A DNA stretch of 64,000 bases from Astropecten irregularis. Its lineage: Eukaryota; Echinodermata; Asteroidea; Paxillosida; Astropectinidae. The DNA is taken from contig OZ020248.1 of the NCBI GenBank assembly GCA_963971285.1, forward strand, positions 19,551,873 through 19,615,872, in the 5' to 3' direction. This document shows positions 24,171 to 33,727 of this stretch, piece after piece. Below the pieces are notes generated by a model. That model saw only the letters and a program-made list of their open reading frames with translations, searched no databases and had not been told where the DNA came from. Positions within the stretch are counted from its first letter, which is position 1; each line of letters opens with the position of its first letter. Both the position numbers and the translations under genes were made by a program.

Positions 24171-25745
24171 TCAAAAGAATACACCACAAGATGAAAAAAA
24201 GACTAGTACCTCCACAGCATCCAAGTCAATGTCGGCCCAACCATTTCCATCAAAGTCTGGAGAGATGAGCTCTTGTGGTAGATCTTCTTCCTCATAAACC
24301 CCATGCTGGCATCCAGGCATAAGTCTAGACTGGTCAGCCTGTGTCCCAAATACTACCTGCATAGGCGTCTGATCAGTAGATGACCGCTTGAGGTGATCCC
24401 TGTTCTTGATATCCTGCTGATTGTCAGCTTCTACGTGGTTCAAACTATAGCGGGGATCCAGTAGAGCTGAGATGCCGAGCAAAGCTTTCTCACCTGACAT
24501 AATGTCAATGAATTTTGACAGTGGACAAAGAGCTTTATCTATTGTGCCCAGCACACCCAAATCCTGCTAGCTAGGGACCAAATGCGAGTGTGCCCTGTCT
24601 TCTGACAAAACTCTCCGTAAGGCGATCTGCTCTAGGACTCTCTGGATCATTTGCTGTTTCGATCTCCATCGCGTAGGACAGTCCTAAAAGAAATGAAACA
24701 ATAAAAACCTGAATGGAACTATTTTAATATTTCAGGAAAAATATGTCTTACTGATGACCGTATGAAGTTGATTGAGTTTTTTGTGCGAGTTTCACTTTTT
24801 ACGACTAGATTTCCCGTGTTTTTCCTCAACATATCGTTTTTTTATTATCAAAAGGCAGGAGCTATTATGTTAATTATGTTCTATACTGAATTAATCTCAA
24901 TTTTTTTAACTGGGAAGGTCGTAACAAAATGCAGTGCGAGAAAAGTATCAATTCAAATTGGGACAAAAAAACTATTTTCTATATCTAAAACGTTTCTTAA
25001 CTATAAAACTTTAACGATCACAAAGAACACGAATCCTTGTTAATGAAAAAACAAGTAAACTATGTCTAATTGTCTATATGTACCCTGATGAGTGAGTGTG
25101 TCGGCAAGTTCAAGTCGGCCTGCGCTTTGGCGAGATCCCGTCGTTTTTGCCAGCTGTAAAAAAAGCATCCGACGATTGAACGACACAGACCAAGGGCTCG
25201 ACCCGTTCGTTGAGCCTCGTTACTCATCCCCTTCGTGACTGCCAGATTAAGGTTGTGACCGAAACAGTTCAACCAGGGCCAATCAAGTTGCCTGGCTGCT
25301 GCAACAATGTTCGCCCCATTGTCTGTTGTCAAACACGCCAGCTTTGCTGTCGACAGTTCCCACTCTTCCAGCGCTGACTGAAGACCCACATTACCCCCAA
25401 CTTGTAGTATTTCTTTATCATTCCTCACTATCAGGGACAATTTTTTCATTTTGATCAGCAACACATCTTTGACATGCAGCCATGTCGGTCACTGAAAAGT
25501 CGTATTTTGAAAAGAGTAACATTGTATCAACATTTTTCATAGGGATGTATAGTACATTCTGCTCATTGCTGTCTCACTTGATGGTTGATAACGAGGATCC
25601 AAGTCATGAAGTAATTATTGAAGACCCTTTGTCTCCACAATCCTCATGGGAAGATATTCTTTGGCAATGAGATATGTCACAGACTTGGTCTCCATCTGCC
25701 ACTTCTTGTCCGAATGTTTGTAAAGTGTCTTCCTCGCAAAAATTC
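24171..25745 (-). pseudogene. hAT transposase (ZBED-like) pseudogene
   Basis: Pieces in correct order on the minus strand. A segment near 25745-25560 (YLIAKEYLPMRIVETKGLQ) is followed by a TAA and DLDPRYQPSS. The 25464-25085 exon contains the hAT core ACLTTDNGANIVAAARQLDW and PWLNCFGHNLNLAVTKGMSN. An exon from 24683 has DCPTRWRSKQQMIQRVLEQI, then a TAG where Trp is usual (SxQDL), then PLSKFIDIMSGEKALLGISA and LLDPRYSL. hAT transposases move elements with 8-bp target duplications. At least two nonsense codons make this copy dead. The interval 24690-25060 is an apparent intron. Confidence 0.8.
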
Positions 25746-26110
25746 TGGGTGTACATGTACGTCGCTCTGTCAAACAGGGTGGAAAAACGCTTACTGTAGC
25801 ACCAGTGTCCACCAAAAATTGGACATTGGAGCGTTAATTTGTCCCATATGTAGAAAAGGCGGCTGCCAACTCACCCAGGGGGACATGCTGCCTCTATCTG
25901 CGGGGGTGGGAGTTTCCCTGGTGGTCATCTGCATAGCTGAAAAGAGGTACACATTTACGCTTCTTGTCACTGAAGTTGGCGTGATACCAGCAGTAGTTAC
26001 CGGAGGAGTCCTGTTGTGCTTGAGCGGAAGACTGGGAGACTTGACATTTTACAACCAAACTAGATGTGATAAGATTTTCCCGCACCTGCTTTGTCTTCCA
26101 ACATTGCAGC
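25746..26110 (-). pseudogene. LTR-retroelement fragment: gag tail and retropepsin
   Basis: Minus strand reads CWYHANFSDKKRKC, a gag-like Cys/His motif, and further on VQFLVDTGATVSVFPPCL, the active-site loop (DTGA) of a retropepsin. The two are separated by stops. No reverse transcriptase, integrase or LTR was found next to it. The retropepsin open frame runs straight into the hAT relic, so the retroelement was broken and joined to hAT sequence. Ty3/Gypsy-like by motif; class assignment is tentative. Confidence 0.6.
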
Positions 26111-26563
26111 TAATATAAGCAATTTCTTTCTCATTGTTTTCTGGGATTGGTGATTAAGCCCACCCTAAATGACATTCCAGTAGCTTCTGTTGTGCTGTGA
26201 CTGCCAGACTATGCTAACAGGTAACTTTGGACCTGTACCCTTTACAGTCACAAGAAACATTATTGGTATTTAATTTGCATGTATTCATCCCATGTTTACT
26301 TTTTGAGTAAACAAGATACTCTGGGATTTTACCCTTTCTTGATTTTGTGGTGATGAGACCAGGGATGTTCAGTAATTCCTCTGCTCCATTCAATATGAGA
26401 CTAACAGTTGTGGCCTATAAATACTTGTCCGCATGCTCCTCTTCTAAAGGAGGAGCTGTCTGAAGTATGGACTTAGGGTTCAATCCCAGTGGTTATTGTT
26501 GGTTTGCTCTCTGACGAAGTGAGAAACACTTGCAGTATTCTGTTTATCGATAATTAAAAGATG

Positions 26564-27149
26564 TTAAATGAATATTAGTCTAATTGGATGATTTGTGAAA
26601 TGTTTTTTGAGAGATCGAAAATTGAGATCATAAAGGTAAATCTGCAAAGTGTGTGTAGATGTCTGATGATGGCAAGATGCTAGTGTATTTGTTTTCCACA
26701 CATGATAGACTTCTTCTGCTAATTCCGCATGAGCTATGAGCTTAACAGCTGAATCATCTTTCAAGACAACTTTCATGGCCTCTTCACAACTATGGAATGA
26801 TGCCGCCATACCCACATCCTCTTGCAGAGACAGACACAAACTCTCTTGGGCCATCACGGTGTCCACTCTTGCCTCCAACGCAGTATTCTTCCTCAACAAG
26901 CTCCTCCTCTCTGCCTGCAGGTTAACCACCTTCTTGTAGTTGTTGCCTCGATAAGGATGAATTTGAGGCATTTGATGAAGCTGATCCTATCTTGATTTGC
27001 TTGATCTTTAGCCTATTGTGTTCACACGCCAAATCTCCTCTGTGCACTTTGCACACATCACATCTTCCTTCAGCTGGCTCATCCACCAAATCATGCACCG
27101 ACCTTTTCTTTACAGCCAATGTTTTTTCTGGAAAATGAGGTTTTTCCAT
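26564..27149 (-). other. Unrecognised coiled-coil and Cys segments
   Basis: Two adjoining minus-strand stretches in different frames. The first (27149-26922) contains CDVCKVHRGDLACEH, a possible small zinc motif. The second (26971-26564) is helical (NLQAERRSLLRKNTALEARV, HAELAEEVYHVWK). They may be one broken protein. I do not recognise it. The surrounding 26120-26560 and 27150-27600 show nothing I can support. Confidence 0.3.
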
Positions 27150-27605
27150 ATGGGAAGCAGCAGGCGGGTTGAAAATGCACTGGATGTGACTCAGTCCTTT
27201 GGTAAGTCTGGCATCCTCTATGCTTCTAGTGGTGCCTTTCTCTTCTTGCCTACCATGCAGCTACAGAGTACCCATTTAACTGTGACGCTTCCCTTCACTA
27301 TCCAGAACTCCAGAAAGTCTTAATATCTTTAGCACAATTGTTAATGAAAAGAAAACCTGCAGAGAATGAATAATATCAACCTGAGAATATATGACTAAAG
27401 GGTCATTTCATGTCAGATCACTCCTAAAAGGATATTTAAACCTTGCCCCCTTTGGCTGACCTGAATTTGAGTCCAGTGAATTTTGTCCTCATTGCCTGTT
27501 TGATTTGTACTGCAGTGGCTGTTGAGTCTCTTGTGTTTTTCAAGGTGAAATCTGTCAAAGATCATAATTAATATTTTCTAATGTTGAAGGTGTGTTATCA
27601 AGGCC

Positions 27606-28016
27606 TTATATCCCCGTAGCATTTGTTGAAGTGCCCTCTGTAGATGTGGCAGCCATCTGGTGCCACCAACTCTTGTAGGAATTGCAACTTCTTACCAAGT
27701 TCTTACACGTTTCACTGTGTTCCCTCAATTCCCAGGTAATGAATAGGATTCCACACAGGTTACATGGCAGGAGATCCTCATCAGCTGGAGGAGTGTTTTC
27801 CTCCAGCACAATACTCTTCTGAATAGGTCTAATGAAAATCTTCTGTATGCTCAGCAGTTGCAGGTCTGAAGCACAGGAGGGGCCTGTGTGCACCACCTCT
27901 AAGATAGTCCTTGACTGCGTTCTTAGTGTCATCAGTTCAAACCCCAAATACAGCTCCTCCTTCTGAAAAGCACTGTTATCAAGAAGACAAAATGTAGACA
28001 GGTAACATAAATTCAA
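27606..28016 (-). other. Unrecognised ORF with C-X2-C-X12-H-X4-C motif
   Basis: A minus-strand open segment containing CNLCGILFITWELREHSETC, a finger-like spacing. The N-terminal part (ELYLGFELMTLRTQSRTILE) is hydrophobic and helical. No family assigned. It may belong with the OB-fold-like segment just upstream, but no splice connection was established. Confidence 0.3.
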
Positions 28017-28289
28017 ATGTCTGCAATATTAGAATTTTCCTATTGCTGGGTTTTAAATGAAATTGATTAGAATAGACTACCCCAACGGTAAAAAAAACCT
28101 GGATATGCAAATTCTATGTAATAAGTTTTGTAGTGATCTTAAAATGTCAACATTCAAATTCAAATTGTTTTCACCTCAGTATCATTCCCTGTAATATACT
28201 AATTAAATATAATCCCAATTTTGTCTCAATACTGAAATAACCCAGCTTACACATGCATTTTACTCAAATTATGCTTCCTTTAACTTACC

Positions 28290-28677
28290 TCAATTTTGGT
28301 GTACTGGGTGCTGTGCAACTGTTTCATGTCCCTGAACAGTTTGGCGTAGACATTTAATGGTCACTTGGCTTCTCAGTTCTGGTATATTTTCGTCTGCTGC
28401 GGTTTGCCACAAGTTGATTTTGATGATTTTTGTCCTGTCCTTGTGGTCTGTCAGTTCCATTTCCTCTCGTTTGGAATTTGCGGTCTCCTTGACTTGAGAT
28501 AAGGTTGCACTTGAATGACACCTGTTTGTCAATGGTCTCCATGAAGCCATTATCATCAGTCTTGAGAATTTCATGCATGATACTAGTATGTAAAATGAAA
28601 GAAGAGAAAAGAACTGTTACTGCTTCAAGATGTACAGCCTCAAGATTCTGATTGCAGACTAAATCATACTTGGGCAA
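28290..28677 (-). pseudogene. OB-fold-like protein fragment, frameshifted
   Basis: Minus strand encodes DKQVSFKCNLISSQ, then in a frame shifted by one base NSKREEMELTDHKDRTKIIK, IPELRSQVTIKCLR and so on. The order (VSFKC ... EMELTDH ... INLW ... SQVTIKCLR) matches the strand pattern of nucleic-acid-binding OB folds seen in replication proteins and in several transposon-linked proteins. The frame change lies near 28490. It is a weak family call, made from pattern only. Confidence 0.35.
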
Positions 28678-28867
28678 TTCAGAGAAAAGTCTTTGTGTAT
28701 TTTATTTATTTTCTTTGAACCAACTTGAACCAATGTCATTTTAACCCATATTATCTATTATACTCGGTCACATAAAGAACTTTGCTCTTTGTTGGCATGG
28801 TTCAGGTTCCACAAAGCAAGAAAAATCCATTGGTAAAATCCATTGAAACAGAAAGGCACATTTTTGG

Positions 28868-29155
28868 TTAGGGTGAATTTCGATCCACTAGAATATTTTG
28901 GGTCATTTCCTCAGCTATGTACACAATGTCGTCTACTTGAACACTGTTGCCCATCATGTCATGGATGCAAATACTGAAGGGCAGAATGCCTTCAGGCAAG
29001 GTCCACCATTGACCAAACTCCACAATACATAACTGGTCAGCTAGCTTGTAGTATGTGTTGGTATGGAGTAATTCCAGATTGCAGGTGAAATTGAGCATTC
29101 CAGCTTTAGTAGTGCTTGAAAACACACCCATGCCACATGTCATCTCACGCATCAA
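28868..29155 (-). other. Unrecognised open segment
   Basis: A 95-codon minus-strand stretch (GMGVFSSTTKAGMLNFTCNL, LADQLCIVEFGQWWTLPEG) with protein-like composition but no motif I can name. It is possibly part of the same decayed gene as the OB-fold-like piece. Confidence 0.25.
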
Positions 29156-29214
29156 AAGCCTACAAAGATTTAAGAAAAATCCTTGTACAATTAAATGTCT
29201 GTGGGTTAACGCAA

Positions 29215-29460
29215 CTTCTTAAAATTGGCATTGTAGTTAATGTAGTACTTTTTCAGCGATTTCTGGTTTTCGCAGTACTGACTCACATTCCGGTCATAAC
29301 CTGATTTCTTGGCTAGAATGCTTGAGATGTCAGCAAATGTTTTGTTGTAACAAGTCGTACCATCAAACTAGGCCTGAATATTTGCCTTGTACCATATCTG
29401 CAGAAGAAGCTTGATCTCATCATCTCTCCATACATTTGCTCTCTTTTCCTTTTTTTTTGT
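29215..29460 (-). pseudogene. Myb/SANT-like DNA-binding domain remnant
   Basis: Minus strand reads WRDDEIKLLLQIWYKANIQA, a TAG, then YNKTFADISSILAKKSGYDR and QYCENQKSLKKYYINYN. This is the three-helix layout (W...LL..W, then A..GY.R....C..K.K.LKK.Y) of the Myb/SANT-like domain common in transposon-associated and host regulatory proteins. The TAG sits where Gln or similar would be expected. Only the domain itself was found. Confidence 0.6.
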
Positions 29461-29654
29461 ATGGTTTGAGTCAGATGTCTTTTATTCAGTCGTACTGTTG
29501 AAAAGAACGTAGCACTTGAAATTAGCATGAATGTGACCAAGAAAAGGGACGTGGTGCTAGTGCACACATTGTTCCGCACATTTGCGTACATGTACATGTA
29601 TGTGCGTGTAGGTCAGTGCGGATAATCAGTTCATACCTTCAAGTAATAACAACG

Positions 29655-30063
29655 TCATAAACCAAGTGACTTCCCTGCTGAGGGCTTCATTAGGAGTTTC
29701 TCCAACCATCCTTTTGTTTCATCAGCATTGCAAGTGCTAGCACCACATTCACATTTCACACAGCAATTATCACAACAGAGATGTTTTACACCTTGAGATT
29801 GCACTGAAACCTCATAATAGTTCAGGAGAAGTTGCCTGTGACATTGTAGGGTATTCTTATAGTCTTTCATTTATTAATGTACTTTGCAAATGGCAAATCA
29901 TCCTGGGTTTCTCAGAAGGATTGCAATACTTTGCCTGCCATCTCTTCCAATCCATCCAGTCTCTTGGAAGTAGTCGTCTATGTCGCATGCTGGGCCATAA
30001 TGCAGCACATGATAGAGCTTCTCCACATGCACACCCATTCCGAATACAGCAGTTGATATTCAA
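29655..30063 (-). pseudogene. RecQ-like DNA helicase C-terminal fragment
   Basis: Minus strand encodes VFGMGVHVEKLYHVLHYGPA and DIDDYFQETGWIGRDGRQSI, matching motifs V-VI of RecQ-family helicases. A TGA follows the NPG segment. A second segment, YKNTLQCHRQLLLNYYEVSV and CDNCCVKCECG, resembles the Cys-containing zinc region that follows the helicase core. In motif VI the usual Gly-Arg is Gly-Trp, so the arginine that contacts ATP may be lost. The upstream helicase domain is not in the window. RecQ-like genes of this kind are often repeated in invertebrate genomes. Confidence 0.7.
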
Positions 30064-30211
30064 TTCAAGTCACATTTATTTCCATACTTGTTGAAGCTAC
30101 AAGGCAAAATAAGGATGAGAAAGTAATAAATTCCAAGAAGTTAATTTTAAAAGAATATATTTTCATAGATTAAAAATAATGAAATGAAACTATCAGCCTT
30201 TGTGAAATCTT

Positions 30212-30935
30212 TCATACTCTTATTCTCATAATCTTTTCTTTTTCCTTCAGTGCAACTATGGATAATTGCAACATGATTGATTCAAACTTTTCTAAGGGCA
30301 TCATTAAATGCAGCATGCAACTCTCTGCTCTGTCTGTGGGGATAACTCCTGAAAATTGAAAGGTGAAGGACGATAACCAACTAATTTTGTTTTGTTTTCT
30401 AGGGTCGATTTCACCATACTCATCGTAACTTACTATCAATCGTTGCAAACAGTGCAGCAAATCTGGGAGAGATGCACTTTTTCTCTTCAGATTCTGTCTT
30501 TCAGCTTCAGGATTCTCTGCCTTCAGTTGGAGTTGTTGCATTGTCATGCTGAAGTGGGGTATCTTGGATGTTGCTGTCACAAATGCTGCTCTCCTTGCTC
30601 TTTGATCTTGAGAGCATCGCAGCCAAATAACTCCTGTGGATGCGGCAAAGTTCACATCGGCTCAACTTTTCATCAACAAGCAACAAACAACTCTTGTGTC
30701 TGATGATTCCATCTTTCACAGTATCACGGGGTGTGATATAGGTCAGAATCTGACCAGCAGGACCCTTCCTCATCTCTATCAACTCCTCAAAGTCATCATT
30801 CCCTGTGCATACAAAGCTGCTGGCAATAAACTGGCACGACCACCTACAATCTCCAATTCCCAACTCCAAAGGAATTCCCAAATTAAATGGATTTACGGAA
30901 ACAACAACACCTGCTACTGTAAGCTGCCATGTCAA
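30212..30935 (-). other. Cys-containing plus coiled-coil protein fragment
   Basis: Two overlapping minus-strand frames. The upstream one has HKSCLLLVDEKLSRCELCRI followed by HRSYLAAMLSRSKSK. The downstream one has a helical, basic segment (MTMQQLQLKAENPEAERQNL) and ends PLEKFESIMLQLSIVALKEK. The order Cys motif, HRxxL.AM.SR, Ser/Thr-rich linker, coiled coil resembles uncharacterised transposon-linked proteins. Function unknown; a frame change separates the halves. Confidence 0.35.
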
Positions 30936-30959
30936 ATTTCTAGGTCCTTATCATAGCAC

Positions 30960-31746
30960 ACACCCGACTCAGCTTCTTAGCAGGCAAGAACACTTTTTGC
31001 CGTAAGTCAAGCGCCTTCAGTAAGAACGCCTGTGACGACTCCTTCGGGTCTTGGGCCAGTTGCATTAGCTGCTTATATAGATCAGTGGCGTCTCTGATAA
31101 TGGCACCTCAGGTTACGACCATCCCTTCAGGTAACTTCTCAAAGTAGATCCGGGGACAATGACCTGGATGATTCCCTGGAGGATGTTATTGTCCCGTTGG
31201 CCCTTTTCTTCATGCTGCTTCAATCTGGTGGGCCAAACTCGTGAAGGTAAGCCTGTCACGCTGACCTGGCTCACCAATCTGGCCGGAGACCTTGAACTCC
31301 CGGCGAATCATGCCGAGTACCTCCGGTGGTAGGGTGGCTTTCTGGGATTCTGTAGATGAGGTCATCACTGGAGCTGGTTCAGCCTCTGGGGGTTTCTCCG
31401 AGGAGTCAGGGTTTGCGGGCGGGGCTGAGATAACTGCTTCGTCCAGGGCGAGCTGTGGACCAGTCAATCCATCAATGATGCCATTCAATTGCAAAAGTAA
31501 CTCCATACCTCCGTCTTCACTGTCCTGGACGTCATCACTGTTCAGGTGATTCAGTACTTTGCGGACCAGTCTCTGATGGCCATTTGCTTTCTCAGCTGCA
31601 TCTCCTGGCTCCACCCCCAATTGGTCGCAAACTTGGAAGAGCTGTGGGATGGAGAGGCCACGTAATCTGGCACTCACCTTCTCGATGCCTTCGACTACAT
31701 CCATGCTTTCTGCCAATAGACAAGACGATGATCTTGGTGACGTCAC
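30960..31746 (-). pseudogene. Retroelement gag-like fragment
   Basis: The open part (31746-31210) starts MTSPRSSSCLLAESMDVVEG and ends FKVSGQIGEPGQRDRLTFTS followed by LAHQIEAA. After a frame change, the minus strand continues near 31100-30960 with YKQLMQLAQDPKESSQAFLL and KALDLRQKVFL. These are gag-capsid-like patterns of retrotransposons. No protease or polymerase follows in the proper place, so this is an isolated, broken gag. Confidence 0.55.
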
Positions 31747-32026
31747 TAAATAAACTAAAAATCAGAGCTGCTGAGAGGCACAACCTATCAATAGCGCCCT
31801 CTTGTGTCTATGACACGGGTGTAACACATTTACCTTGATATCAATTTGAGCAAGTAAGAACTAGTCCATCTTTTCTTACAAAAACTGCATATATATGCAC
31901 AAGTAAATGGGGTAGGCATGGGCTACCATAACACTGTGCGTAAGTAATATCAATACTAGCATTGTCTGAGTTGGAATTGTTAATGGAGTTAGTAACCTCT
32001 CAATATAATAACATCTTTAATTACCT

Positions 32027-32498
32027 TCTTGGTAGAATCCAACTTCAGAATTCTTCCATATGTTGAAGTGATGACCCCCTGCATTTGTCGAACATGTGCT
32101 GCAGCATTAAAAATGTATGCAGTCTCAAACCATGCTGCCAGTGGTGGTGGTTGGTACACAGATGAGGGCTGATATTCCGCATCAACACCTGTCAGGATCC
32201 TGCCACGTTTGTGCTACTCGCAATCCTTTAAGTACTCTAGTGCCTTATTGCCCGACTCCTCCTCACTATGCTGATGGGCTATTGCCTGCCTCATGAAGTT
32301 GAACGAATTGCCCACTGAACATCGCTTCATAAGTGAAACAAGGCTCTTGTCAAGTGCAAAGCATTGTGTCAAAACAGCTGGGAATTTCACACAGTGTTTT
32401 GGATCAAGCTGATCAAGCATATCCGCATTCCAAGGGCACTGTGGCTGCTTGCACCTGCTGCAACGTAGGTACTCACCCATTGACCTGCTTGTCATCAT
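32027..32498 (-). pseudogene. DUF6729-like transposon protein, one nonsense codon
   Basis: A continuous minus-strand frame with one TAG at 32214. The upstream part reads LDPKHCVKFPAVLTQCFALD and LMKRCSVGNSFNFMRQAIAH. The downstream part reads AAHVRQMQGVITSTYGRILK then LDSTK and runs into a GTAATT donor. The Cys-pair segment (CSRCKQPQCPW) precedes it. I recognise the layout as a DUF6729-type protein found in multicopy, transposon-like genes; the label is from memory and needs a profile search. Confidence 0.5.
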
Positions 32499-32789
32499 TG
32501 AGATCTTCCCATTATGGTGTCATCCTCCAAATGATCACTTTGAGAAGCCTTGTCTTTCTCTTGAGGAAAGCAAACTTGTGAATGCCTTTTTCATATTGAC
32601 AACATTATCACAGATGATGTAATCCAATTTGTTCTTGATGATGTAGTCATCATAGCTTTGAAAGCATCACTGATCTGTTCTCCTGTATGAGAGTCTGCAA
32701 ATTTCTGGCGACACAGAAGATAAGATTTAAGAAAAAATTCAGCTTGTCAAATATCTTAATCTAAGACATGAGCTGTCACTCCCATAAAA

Positions 32790-33105
32790 CCTCTCATTTG
32801 TTTGCCGACCAAATGTCTACTGTTGCAGACACACTTGTTGTTCCTTGAAGTTTTTCCTGAATCTTCTCTTGTTTATCATGGACCATGTTGGTTAGAGGAG
32901 ACCCCAGGAGATGAGGGAACAGTGGACGTGGGTCTAGCAAATGAAGCACTAGATAGATGCTCAGTATGTCTACTGTTGCAGGCACACTTGTTGCTCCTTG
33001 TTTTTCCTTAATCTTCTCTTGTTTATCGTGAACCATGTTGGTTAGAGGAGACCCCAGGATATGAGGGAGCAGTGGACGTGGGTCTAGCAAACAAACCACT
33101 AGATA
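32790..33105 (-). pseudogene. hAT-like fragment with a 146-bp tandem duplication
   Basis: A segment encoding LLDPRPLFPHLLGSPLTNMV followed by HDKQEKIQEKLQGTTSVSAT occurs twice in tandem (about 32820-32965 and 32966-33110). After the low-coordinate copy the minus strand reads VDIWSANK, frameshifts, then MRGFMGVTAHVLD, a hAT-like pattern (TVDIWS...RGFMGVTAH). Long poly-pyrimidine or splice signals were not resolved. It is dead by frameshift. The gap 33160-33690 shows nothing I can support. Confidence 0.45.
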
Positions 33106-33699
33106 GATGCTCAGTATCATACCTGGTCTTGACAGCTTTTGTCCCAGCCAGACAAACAATTTCTGGATAATTTACCTTATGCCATGTTGCAGTTTGTTGT
33201 TTCTGAGGCAGATGTGGTGCATCATGGAGTGGTGTGAGGGACGTGGGTGTACACACACTGTTTATAGAATATTTACAGCTTTCAATATAGAAGGCTGAGG
33301 AATGGCTTGCTTCTCAATTATTATAAAGGCATTTCTTGATTCGGTATGGCTTGCACTGCTCAGTGAGAGCACGAAGCCACGAACGGCTGAGGATGAGTTT
33401 TAGGATCCACCTCCTTCAGGTACTGGGACATGTTGATGATATCCTGCAGAATTTCATCATTTTAATTTAATCATTTTCTTGTGTCCCCTAAGACGTTCAT
33501 GTAGTGATTCTCGTGCAAGTGGGTGAAATTTAAATGCCATAGGATTGACTCACTTTCAGAATATGCCATTTGTTTGGCCTTTATGTTACCAATCCTGTAC
33601 TGTACCTTTAATAACAATACATGTAGATGGTTTTTATTTTTTTTATATATACACAATTGGCAACAAAATTTTAACAAAAAGAAATTGACAGTATTGAGG

Positions 33700-33727
33700 A
33701 GGACGTTGGTTTGAATCCCGCTCTAGT
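33700..33727 (+). repeat. tRNA-like 3' tail next to a poly-T run
   Basis: The sequence tttgaatcccgctctagtca matches the T-arm/acceptor end of the tRNA-like sequence at 41607-41671 (ttcgaatcccgctctagtca). Only this short end is present. It abuts the poly-T that is the poly(A) tail of the minus-strand retrotransposon, so it marks either that element's target or a truncated SINE. Confidence 0.55.

Noticed and set aside
24762-25043. Plus-strand hydrophobic open frame
   Set aside because: It lies in the apparent intron of the hAT pseudogene, is AT-biased and shows no motif.
27399-27440. Second copy of the 1.88-kb foldback terminus (gggtcatttcatgtca)
   Set aside because: Only about 16 bases resemble the terminus; no complementary end or target duplication was found.
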